Source of the DNA: Pseudomonadota bacterium
Lineage (GTDB): Bacteria > Pseudomonadota > Gammaproteobacteria > Burkholderiales > Casimicrobiaceae
Assembly (NCBI GenBank): GCA_022709775.1
Contig: JAKLIE010000103.1
Span: 1-6,643 of the forward strand
Direction: 5' to 3'
Length of the DNA stretch: 6,643 nt
Shown: one piece after another, positions 1 through 5,361 of the stretch
Layout: each line of letters opens with the position of its first letter
Numbering within the stretch: position 1 is the stretch's first letter
Program-made: the position numbers and the translations under genes
Notes under the pieces: model-generated
The model's input: the letters and a program-made list of their open reading frames with translations, nothing else
Told to the model about the DNA's origin: nothing
The model's database searches: none

Positions 1-63
1 CACCCAGGCGAGCGATAGCGCCAGGGCGAGCGTCGACAGCGATCCTGTGCGGGTCCTGAGCAT
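1..63 (-). CDS. N-terminus of an exported protein (partial, runs off the left edge)
   Basis: Only the first 21 codons are inside the window, starting from an ATG whose complement is at 61-63. They encode a basic N-region (Met-Leu-Arg-Thr-Arg) followed by a run rich in Leu and Ala, which is the beginning of a Sec-type signal peptide. A perfect Shine-Dalgarno sequence, AAGGAGG on the minus strand (71-77), sits 7 bases before the start, which makes this a convincing gene start. The gene is divergent from the LysR regulator at 241, so it is a likely target of that regulator. In Betaproteobacteria such divergent partners are often tricarboxylate-transporter substrate-binding proteins, but the visible residues cannot identify the product. 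Confidence 0.75.
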   Translation of the reverse strand, partial: MLRTRTGSLSTLALALSLAWV

Positions 64-70
64 CCGAGTT

Positions 71-77
71 CCTCCTT
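71..77 (-). promoter_or_regulatory. Strong ribosome binding site of the left-edge gene
   Basis: The minus strand reads AAGGAGG, 7 bases upstream of the ATG at 63. It is an exact anti-16S complement and fixes the start of the partial gene. Confidence 0.75.
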
Positions 78-114
78 GGGGTGCGTTGCGCGAGCGCGCG
101 GTCGAGCGCGTCGG

Positions 115-133
115 GCGCGATCCGGGATCGCGC
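115..133. promoter_or_regulatory. 19-bp perfect palindrome, candidate operator
   Basis: GCGCGATCC-G-GGATCGCGC is a perfect dyad with 9-base arms around one central base. It lies midway in the 177-base gap between the divergent exported-protein gene and the LysR gene, where a LysR regulator would be expected to bind. It does not follow the T-N11-A LysR box exactly, so it could belong to another regulator or be chance in GC-rich DNA. Confidence 0.35.
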
Positions 134-228
134 GCCGGGGGCGCAGCGGGGCGCGCGTGTGCGCGCAGTGGCCGGATTCTCGTGGCGTGGCCCCCATGGT
201 GTCCAATGCCCGGTGGTTGGCGGGGTCA

Positions 229-234
229 TATAAT
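229..234 (+). promoter_or_regulatory. Consensus -10 box (TATAAT) directly before the LysR start
   Basis: An exact TATAAT ends 6 bases before the ATG at 241, so transcription would begin at or within a base or two of the start codon. No good -35 box is found 16-18 bases upstream, and no TG extension precedes the hexamer. An exact -10 hexamer is rare in such GC-rich sequence, which supports a real promoter, but it is unproven. Confidence 0.4.
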
Positions 235-240
235 CCGTGC

Positions 241-1245
241 ATGCCCTTCGAGCTGCGCCAGCTTCGCCATCTGCTCGCGGTCGCCGAGCACGGAAGCTTC
301 GGGCGCGCGGCGGCGGCGCTCGGGATGACGCAGCCCGCGCTCTCCCGCAGCGTCAAGCTCCTGGAGCGCGCGGTCGGCAGCGCGCTGTTCGAGCGATCGA
401 CGCAAGGCGTGACGCCGACCGACGACGGGAGGCTCCTGATCGGCCGCGCGCGCGAGCTGGTTCGTGCCGCCGACGAGGTCGACCGGGCGTTCGTGCGACG
501 AAGCGGCCCGGGGGCGGGACTGGTGGTCGTGGGCGCCGGCCCCTATCCGGCCGAGACGATCGTCCCGGCCGCGGTCGCGCGGTTCGCGGCCGCGCATCCG
601 CAGGTGCGCGTGCGCGTCGTCCAGCGCGAATGGGACGACCTCCTGCGCATGCTTCGCGCGCGGGAGGTGGATTTCTTCGTGGGCGAGTTCAGCACGTTCG
701 AGGGAGAGCCGGACGTCGACATCGAGCCGCTCGCGCCGCACCAGGTCTACTTCGTCGCGCGTCGCGGCCATCCGCTGCGGCGGAAGGCCGCGGTGGCGGC
801 GGAGCATACGTTCGACTATCCGTTCGTCGCGCTGAGCCGGCATCCGCCGCGCGTGCTCGAGCCGATGCTTGCGGCGCGGCGGCGCCAGGACGTCGCGCGG
901 CACGCGCGGCCGTTTCCCGCGATCGAGTCGGGCTCGCTCTCGTCGGTCAAGCGCATCGTCGCCGACTCGGACGCGATCGCGGCGTTGCCGCTGCCGCCGG
1001 TCGCCGAAGACGTCGAGCGCGGCCGGCTCGTCGTGCTGGGCACGGAGCCGTGGATGTCGTTGCGCTACGCGATCGTCGGTCCGAAGGGGCGCGACCCGAG
1101 CGCTGCGTCCGGGCGCCTCGCGGATTTCGTGCGCGAGGCGGAAGCGAAGCTCACGCGTGACGAGGGGCGGCTGGCCGCGCGCCTCGTCCCCGGGTTGGCG
1201 AGACGGGCGCCCGCGGCCCGGACGGCGGTGGAGGCGAACGAATGA
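241..1245 (+). CDS. LysR-type transcriptional regulator
   Basis: This 334-residue protein is a DNA-binding transcription factor of the LysR family. Residues about 5-64 form the N-terminal winged helix-turn-helix; the typical signature is visible (LRQLRHLLAVAEHGSF, then AAALGMTQPALSRSVKLLE, then LFER and a GVTPTDDGR wing). Residues from about 91 to 300 form the periplasmic-binding-protein-like effector domain. A charged, Ala/Arg-rich tail follows and makes the protein slightly longer than usual (about 300). The start at 241 is chosen because the reading frame upstream gives low-complexity sequence unlike the family and the HTH begins right after this ATG. No Shine-Dalgarno sequence precedes it, but TATAAT does. 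It is divergent from the exported-protein gene at 1-63, its probable target, and its stop overlaps the next gene by 4 bases. The effector is unknown. Confidence 0.93.
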   Translation: MPFELRQLRHLLAVAEHGSFGRAAAALGMTQPALSRSVKLLERAVGSALFERSTQGVTPTDDGRLLIGRARELVRAADEVDRAFVRRSGPGAGLVVVGAGPYPAETIVPAAVARFAAAHPQVRVRVVQREWDDLLRMLRAREVDFFVGEFSTFEGEPDVDIEPLAPHQVYFVARRGHPLRRKAAVAAEHTFDYPFVALSRHPPRVLEPMLAARRRQDVARHARPFPAIESGSLSSVKRIVADSDAIAALPLPPVAEDVERGRLVVLGTEPWMSLRYAIVGPKGRDPSAASGRLADFVREAEAKLTRDEGRLAARLVPGLARRAPAARTAVEANE

Positions 1246-1724
1246 CGAAGCGCGGATTCCTCGGGGTCGCCATGCTGTTCGGCGTCGGACTCTCAGCCGT
1301 TCCGGCCGCAGCGGAAACGCTCGCCTGCCCCGACCTGCGCGGCGCGAGGCAGGTGGCGTCCTGCCCGACCGAGGCCGAGTTGCGCTACACGTTCGTCGGC
1401 TACTGCAGCGACAACGCGCGCATGTACGACGGGAAGGCCGACGCCTGCACCGATTTCGCCACGTACCGGAAGGTGAAGAACATCGCGCTGTGGGAATCGG
1501 CGGACGGCGCGTTCGACGCGTATCCGTCGTGCGAGCTCGCGCCCGAGGCGATCCGCGCGGCGAAGCCGGCGCGAATGGCGGTGCAGAGCAAAGGCGGCCT
1601 CACCCAGGTGATCTGCGATTTCGGCGACGGCATCCGGTTCACGCACCGCACGCGAGCCGAGTGCCGCGTCGAGGGGGCCGGTGAGTGCGACTCGCCCGAG
1701 GGCTGTCGCGCGAGCTGCCGGTAG
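1242..1724 (+). CDS. Secreted cysteine-rich protein of unknown function
   Basis: I do not recognise this 160-residue protein. Its N-terminus is a Sec signal peptide (basic MTKR, hydrophobic core, AAA cleavage site near residue 24), so it should be periplasmic or secreted. The mature part has ten cysteines (29, 41, 55, 69, 97, 125, 141, 149, 155, 159), none in the signal peptide. The even number suggests several disulfides; the last four lie within 19 residues. There is no CxxCH heme motif and no lipobox. The ATG overlaps the LysR stop (ATGA) and has a GGAGG site at 1230-1234, so it is translationally coupled to the regulator. That coupling hints that the two act on the same process. Coding is supported by the signal peptide, the ribosome binding site and codon use like the neighbours. 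Confidence 0.82.
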   Translation: MTKRGFLGVAMLFGVGLSAVPAAAETLACPDLRGARQVASCPTEAELRYTFVGYCSDNARMYDGKADACTDFATYRKVKNIALWESADGAFDAYPSCELAPEAIRAAKPARMAVQSKGGLTQVICDFGDGIRFTHRTRAECRVEGAGECDSPEGCRASCR

Positions 1725-1827
1725 CGCGCCCGCTCCGCGCGCCCCGGGCCGGTCCGATGATCCGGCGGAAGGCGGCGCGCCGGCGCCGGAGGGGCCGCCC
1801 CCCCATCCATCACATAATGATGCGATA

Positions 1828-1858
1828 GCCGGCGCCGCGCGGGAACGCCGGCGCCGCG
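1828..1858. repeat. 12-bp direct repeat upstream of the sigma factor gene
   Basis: GCCGGCGCCGCG occurs exactly at 1828-1839 and again at 1847-1858, offset by 19 bases, flanking the GGAAC of the candidate ECF promoter. The unit contains the palindrome GGCGCC. It may be a regulator site or simply GC-rich repetition. Confidence 0.4.
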
Positions 1859-1870
1859 GCATTCATCTAA
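1842..1870 (+). promoter_or_regulatory. Candidate ECF-sigma-type promoter (GGAAC-N19-TCTAA)
   Basis: GGAAC at 1842-1846 and TCTAA at 1866-1870 resemble the -35 and -10 elements of RpoE-like ECF promoters (GGAACTT, about 16 bases, TCNAA); the spacing here is within about one base of that. Transcription would start near 1877, just before the AGGAGG ribosome binding site at 1881-1886 of the sigma gene. The site would fit autoregulation of the sigma-ferritin-cytochrome operon. The two TT bases of the -35 consensus are missing. Confidence 0.4.
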
Positions 1871-1895
1871 TGGGGCGAACAGGAGGTTCCGACGC

Positions 1896-2600
1896 ATGAC
1901 CGCCGCCGCCCGCTCCCTCGACGACCCTTCGCCCCCCGACGACGAGCTCGCCTCCCGCGTGGCGAGCGGCGACGCGTCCGCGTTCCGGCCGCTGATGCGC
2001 CGTCACAACCAGGCGATGTTCCGCGCCGCGCGCAGCATCCTGCGCGACGACGCCGAGGCCGAGGACGCGGTGCAGGAGGCCTACCTGCTGGCGTACCGGC
2101 GCATCGGTGACTTCCGCGGCGACGCGAAGCTCTCCACGTGGCTTCTCAGCATCGTCGTGAACGAGTCGCTCGGCCGGCGGCGCCGCCGGCAGCGCCGGGC
2201 GACCGTGATCACGCTGGAAGGCGAGATCGCCGGGGAGCGCTCCCCCGGCGAGGACACGGCCTCGTCGGATGGCGAAGGGCCCGAGCACGACGCGCTGCGG
2301 GCGGAGACTCGCCGGCTCCTCGAGCGCAAGATCGACCAGCTGCCCGATGCGTTCCGTTCCGTCTTCGTGATGCGCGCCGTCCAGGAGCTCGACGTGGGCG
2401 ACACGGCGGCGGCGCTGGGCGTCGGCGAGGCGACGGTGCGCACTCGGTACTTCCGCGCCCGCGCGCTGCTGCGCGACTCGCTCGCCCGCGAGATCGACCT
2501 CGCCCAGGAGGACGCCTTCCGCTTCCTCGGCGAGCGCTGCGACACGATCGTCGAGCGCGTGATGGCGCGCATCGACGATTCGTCCCCCGGCGGTCCCTGA
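1896..2600 (+). CDS. ECF-type RNA polymerase sigma factor
   Basis: This 234-residue protein is a sigma-70 family factor of the extracytoplasmic-function class, with only regions 2 and 4. Region 2 spans about residues 16-95, including the core-binding and -10-reading segment around EDAVQEAYLLAYRRIGDF and STWL. An acidic and Arg-rich linker (about 96-145) follows. Region 4 spans about 149-193 (LPDAFRSVFVMRAVQEL, then a helix-turn-helix ending VRTRYFRARALLR). A C-terminal tail of about 40 residues contains the only cysteine of the protein, Cys215, in the motif GERCDTIVERVMARI. AGGAGG lies 9 bases before the ATG. The next gene is not an anti-sigma factor but a ferritin-like protein, followed by a cytochrome, so control probably works differently. 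What it senses is unknown; iron or redox stress is an inference from its neighbours. Confidence 0.93.
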   Translation: MTAAARSLDDPSPPDDELASRVASGDASAFRPLMRRHNQAMFRAARSILRDDAEAEDAVQEAYLLAYRRIGDFRGDAKLSTWLLSIVVNESLGRRRRRQRRATVITLEGEIAGERSPGEDTASSDGEGPEHDALRAETRRLLERKIDQLPDAFRSVFVMRAVQELDVGDTAAALGVGEATVRTRYFRARALLRDSLAREIDLAQEDAFRFLGERCDTIVERVMARIDDSSPGGP

Positions 2601-2629
2601 CCGCCCCGTTCCCTCCACAGGAGTCCGAC

Positions 2630-3208
2630 ATGTCCTTTTTCGCGATGGCGAAAGGTCCCCTGCTGCGCGCTTCGCGGCGCAGGTTCCTCTCGAATTCCGG
2701 CGTCGCGCTGTCCGGCGCCGCGGTGGCGCTGCTGGCCGGACGCGAGGCGCTCGCCGCCACGGGCGGCGCGGCCACCGAGGCCGACGCCCGCATCCTCAAC
2801 ACCGCGCTCGCCGCCGAGCTGGAGGCGGTCGCCGCCTACCAGGTCGGCGCCGGGAGCGGACTCCTGCGCAAGCCCGCGCTCGACCTCGCCCTCGCGTTCC
2901 AGGGCCACCACAAGGAGCACGCGGACGTGCTCGCGAAGACGATCGAGAAGCTCGGCGGCAGGCCCGTGGCGGCGAAGGCGCGCTACGAGTTCCCGACCGA
3001 AGGCTTGAAGTCGGAGGCCGACGTGCTCCGCTTCGCGGCGTCGCTCGAGAAGGGTGCGGTGAGCGCGTACCTCGGCGCCGTGCCGGTGTTCGGCAATCGC
3101 GACCTCGCGAAGGCGGCGGCGAGCATCCTCGGCGACGAGGCGATGCACTGGGCGGTGCTGCGGCACGCGGTCGGCGAGACGCCCGTGCCCTCGGCGTTCG
3201 TGTCGTGA
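2630..3208 (+). CDS. Tat-exported ferritin-like domain protein
   Basis: The protein has 192 residues. The N-terminus carries a twin-arginine signal (SRRRFLS at residues 15-21, then a hydrophobic stretch to an ALA site near 42), meaning export in folded form, often with a bound cofactor. The rest is an alpha-helical ferritin-like bundle of the Ferritin_2 / DUF4439 kind. Candidate di-iron ligands sit one set per helix: Glu63 or Glu65, His94 and His97 (in HHKEH), Glu140, Glu170 and His173 (DEAMH). It may bind or oxidise iron, or remove peroxide, in the periplasm; the substrate is not known. The start at 2630 has AGGAG at 2619-2623. A later ATG at 2645 would still keep the Tat motif but has no such site. 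The gene follows the sigma factor by 29 bases and overlaps the cytochrome gene by 4. Confidence 0.9.
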   Translation: MSFFAMAKGPLLRASRRRFLSNSGVALSGAAVALLAGREALAATGGAATEADARILNTALAAELEAVAAYQVGAGSGLLRKPALDLALAFQGHHKEHADVLAKTIEKLGGRPVAAKARYEFPTEGLKSEADVLRFAASLEKGAVSAYLGAVPVFGNRDLAKAAASILGDEAMHWAVLRHAVGETPVPSAFVS

Positions 3209-3594
3209 TTCGCGACGGCGTCCTCCGGATCCTCGCGGCGGCGGTCGCGGTCGTGCCGGCCGCGTCCGCGATGCCGCCGGGGGACGCCGCGCGCGGCGAG
3301 GCGATCTATTCGCGCTGCTTCGCGTGCCACTCGCTCGACGCGAATCGGACGGGGCCGCGCCACTGCGGCCTCCTCGGGCGGCGGGCGGGGAGCGTTCCGG
3401 GGTTCGACTACTCGCCGGCGATGCGCGCCTCGGGCATCGTGTGGGACGCGAAGAGTCTCGACCGGTTCCTCGCGAGCCCCGCGGCGATGGTGCCGGGCAC
3501 GTCCATGGGCTACGCGGGCATCGCGAGCGCGCAGGAGCGGGCGGATCTCGTCGCCTTCCTCGGCGCGGCGCGCTGCTCCGGCCCGCGCGAATAG
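3205..3594 (+). CDS. Periplasmic class I cytochrome c
   Basis: The 129-residue protein starts with GTG overlapping the previous stop (GTGA), so translation is probably coupled. The alternative ATG at 3271 would remove the signal peptide and is rejected. Residues 1-22 are a Sec signal peptide ending ASA. The mature part is a small mono-heme cytochrome: CFACH at 38-42 binds heme covalently, with His42 as one axial ligand. Met101 in PGTSM is the likely other ligand, as in cytochrome c2. A GP...GLLGRRAG segment (50-62) and FDYSPAM also match the class. Unusual extra cysteines at 54 and 124 could form a disulfide. Its place after the ferritin-like gene suggests that it passes electrons to or from that protein or to the respiratory chain; this is inference. 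Confidence 0.93.
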   Translation: MIRDGVLRILAAAVAVVPAASAMPPGDAARGEAIYSRCFACHSLDANRTGPRHCGLLGRRAGSVPGFDYSPAMRASGIVWDAKSLDRFLASPAAMVPGTSMGYAGIASAQERADLVAFLGAARCSGPRE

Positions 3595-3603
3595 GCGTCC
3601 GAA

Positions 3604-3716
3604 GGCAATCCCGATCGGGGCAGCGGCGCGCGGCGTCGCGAAGACCAGCGCCGCAACGGCACTGGTAAGGCCGATCGGGCCGGGTAATGGGCCCGACTTG
3701 CCCCCGGGCGGCCCGA
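3604..3716 (+). other. Possible structured leader or 3' RNA element between cytochrome and exoprotein genes
   Basis: Several complementary segments occur here. CCCGATCGG (3610-3618) can pair with CCGATCGGG (3671-3679). Between them is a hairpin, ACCAG-C-GCCG (3644-3653), loop CAA, CGGC-A-CTGGT (3657-3666), nine pairs with one mismatch. GGCAA (3604-3608) can close with TTGCC (3698-3702). TCGGGCC (3675-3681) can instead pair with GGCCCGA at 3690-3696 or 3710-3716, which excludes the long-range helix. No known riboswitch class is recognised and no T-run follows, so a standard terminator is not supported. GC-rich DNA forms hairpins easily, so this is tentative. Confidence 0.3.
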
Positions 3717-3769
3717 GAGGAGACTATCGACCGTCCCGACATTCGGCACCGCTCGCCAAAGGCCTCGCC

Positions 3770-4489
3770 ATGACGAAGTCCCGCACCACCCTCCGTTCGA
3801 CGTTCGCCGCCCTCGCGCTCGCGCTTTCGGCAGGTGCCGCCCAGGCCGCGTTCTTCGGGAGCACGTACGACACGATCGTCCCGTCGCCGGGCGGCAACCC
3901 GTCGGGGAGCGCCTGCGTCACGAAACTGCAGTCCGACTTCGGCGGCACGCCGCCGTACGGCTACCTCACGTGGACGCCGGGAGCCGTGACGACGTTCTCG
4001 CAGCTCGTCACGCTCACGGCCACGTTCAGCTTCCCGGTCGGCTCGTACCACGGCGGTTCGCCGCGCTTCGAGATCCCGCTCGACACCGACGGCGACGGCA
4101 GCTGGAACGGCAGCATCTTCGTCTACATGGGGACGCCGCCGAGCTTCACCGATGCGGGTCACGCGGCGTTCCTCGCCACCGGCAACGTGATCGGCGACCT
4201 CGTCACGCACTGGGACCTCACCCAGCTCGGCGGCCCCTACTACGGCACCTACGCGCAGGCGCTCGCATTGGTCGGAGGCGCTCGCGTGCTGGACGTCGAG
4301 CTCGTCGTCGACGGCGGCTGGGGCGGCGACCAGGCGGCGCTCGCCGACACGTTCACCGTCAACGCCGAGACCTACGTGACCGTCTGTCCGCCTCCGCCGG
4401 CGCCGGTGCCCGCGGGCGACGATCGCGGGCTCGCCGTGCTGGCGATGCTGCTCGCGCTCGCCGCGGCCTGGCGCCTGCGACGGGGCTGA
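3770..4489 (+). CDS. Secreted protein with a PEP/IPTL-CTERM-like sorting tail
   Basis: The protein has 239 residues. Residues 1-26 form a Sec signal peptide (MTKSRTTLRS, hydrophobic core, AQA site). The mature part is rich in Gly, Thr, aromatic and beta-type residues and includes DTDGDGSWNG, which resembles a calcium-binding loop; no enzyme motif is seen. The end is a three-part sorting signal: a Pro-rich stretch (CPPPPAPVPAGDD), a hydrophobic helix (about residues 219-234) and an Arg cluster (RLRRG). This layout matches exosortase-type substrates such as PEP-CTERM or IPTL-CTERM, but the core PEP or IPTLSEWG letters are absent, so it is a variant. The start was chosen because the signal peptide begins there; AAAGG at 3758-3762 is a weak ribosome binding site. 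It is probably a surface or matrix protein. No exosortase gene is in the window. Confidence 0.8.
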   Translation: MTKSRTTLRSTFAALALALSAGAAQAAFFGSTYDTIVPSPGGNPSGSACVTKLQSDFGGTPPYGYLTWTPGAVTTFSQLVTLTATFSFPVGSYHGGSPRFEIPLDTDGDGSWNGSIFVYMGTPPSFTDAGHAAFLATGNVIGDLVTHWDLTQLGGPYYGTYAQALALVGGARVLDVELVVDGGWGGDQAALADTFTVNAETYVTVCPPPPAPVPAGDDRGLAVLAMLLALAAAWRLRRG

Positions 4490-4668
4490 CGAGTCCCGGA
4501 CGCGTATCGTGAAAGACCGGGTGCCGCGGGCGGGCTTCTCCGCCTCGCCTCGCACTGCGTCCTCGCGACGACGTCGGCGCTGAACGATCGCCGGGCGCTC
4601 TCGCGGTGGCGGGCCGGCGCGCTCGTCGTCGCCGCCGTCCGGCGTGAGGGTGCCGCAGGAAGCCGGTG

Positions 4669-5250
4669 ATGGTTCGAAGCATTCCGAGCGATCGCCTCGA
4701 CCGCCTTCCCGCGCCCGATTCGGGCCTGAGCGCGGCCGCCGAGCGGCGGGCGCGGTACGGCGCCAACGCGATCGTCGAGGCGCCGCCGGGCGGGTGGATC
4801 AACGTCGTCCGCGACTCGCTGCGCGACCCGATGCTGTGGTTCCTGCTCGGCACGAGCGCGCTGTTCGCGTTCGTGGGGGACCGCACCGAGGCGGCGATCC
4901 TGCTCGCCGCGCTCGTCCCGCTGTTCGGGATGGACGCGTGGCTCCACCGCCGCACGCAGGCGTCGCTCGCCGGGCTGTAGAGCGGGCTCGCCGCGACCGC
5001 TCGCGTGCCGCGCGAAGGCGCGTGGACCGGGGTCCCGGCGGTCGACCTCGTGCCCGGCGACGTCGCCGCGCTCGCCTCCGGCGATTCGGTTCCCGCCGAG
5101 GGCGTGCTGCTTCACGCCCGCGACGTGCAGATCGGCGGGTCGGCGCTGACCGGGGAATCGTTCCCCGTGCGCAAGGCCCGCGCACCGCAGCCTCTCGCGG
5201 GCGGCGTGCGGCTCGACGACCGGCACTGGAGCCTCGCGGGCACGCGCGTG
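4669..5250 (+). pseudogene. Cation-transporting P-type ATPase remnant (nonsense mutation and C-terminal loss)
   Basis: The start has AGGA at 4657-4660 and gives a typical P-type ATPase N-terminus: the GLSAAAERRARYGANAIVE cation-ATPase N-domain, then RDPMLWFLLGTSALFAF and AAILLAALVPLFGMDAWLHRRTQAS, which are the first membrane helices. Frame is interrupted by TAG at 4978-4980. Past it, the same frame continues with the actuator domain: VPAVDLVPGDVAALASGDSVPAEG, LTGES (TGES at 5149-5160), FPVRKA and SLAGTRV. Recognisable homology stops at about 5250. The phosphorylation motif DKTGT, the nucleotide-binding domain and the remaining helices (most of an 800-900 residue protein) are missing. The protein could not pump ions. 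Codon use is still normal, so the decay is probably recent. Transported ion unknown. A sequencing error could explain the TAG but not the truncation. Confidence 0.85.
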
Positions 5251-5293
5251 GCTGAACAGAGTCGTGGGCGGCGACGAAGGGCGCATCGTCCAC

Positions 5294-5330
5294 TGACACC
5301 GGAGTCGAATTTTCGTCCGACCCCGGTTCG
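5294..5330. repeat. REP-like imperfect palindrome
   Basis: ACCGGAGTCG (5298-5307) and CGACCCCGGT (5318-5327) are inverted arms of ten bases with one mismatch around a ten-base AT-rich loop (AATTTTCGTC). It resembles the GGGGTCxGAC...AATTTTCG intergenic palindromes that I associate with REP-like elements and RAYT transposases of Betaproteobacteria, recognised from memory only. It lies where the ATPase remnant ends, beyond the end of the permease gene. Confidence 0.5.
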
Positions 5331-5333
5331 CGC

Positions 5334-5350
5334 GGCCGGCGCCGCCGGCC
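5334..5350 (-). terminator. Possible terminator hairpin after the permease gene
   Basis: GGCCGGC-GCC-GCCGGCC is a perfect seven-pair hairpin with a three-base loop, 11 bases downstream of the permease stop in its direction of transcription. No T-run follows it on the minus strand, so it is only a candidate terminator or 3' stabilising hairpin. Confidence 0.35.
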
Positions 5351-5361
5351 GGCCTGCGGCC

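Noticed and set aside
203..220. CCAA-N10-TTGG inverted repeat upstream of the LysR gene
   Set aside because: Four-base arms are too short to stand out from chance.
226..903. Minus-strand open frame opposite the LysR gene
   Set aside because: It mirrors the LysR coding sequence; the composition is Arg/His/Ala-rich and no motif is seen.
3684..3702. Sigma-54 promoter (TGG...TTGC) before the exoprotein gene, as known for some PEP-CTERM genes
   Set aside because: The GG to GC spacing is nine bases rather than the required ten and the TGGCAC half is poor.
3604..3702. Cyclic di-GMP riboswitch (GEMM-I)
   Set aside because: The conserved GCAAA and GAAA tetraloop features and the core of that class are not present.
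4529..4544. Terminator after the exoprotein gene (GGCGG, loop, CCGCC)
   Set aside because: The stem is only five pairs and no T-run follows.
2081..4555. An 824-codon open frame on the minus strand
   Set aside because: It lies opposite the sigma, ferritin-like, cytochrome and exoprotein genes. Its translation is Arg-rich, low-complexity sequence with no family motif, the usual antisense shadow in GC-rich DNA.
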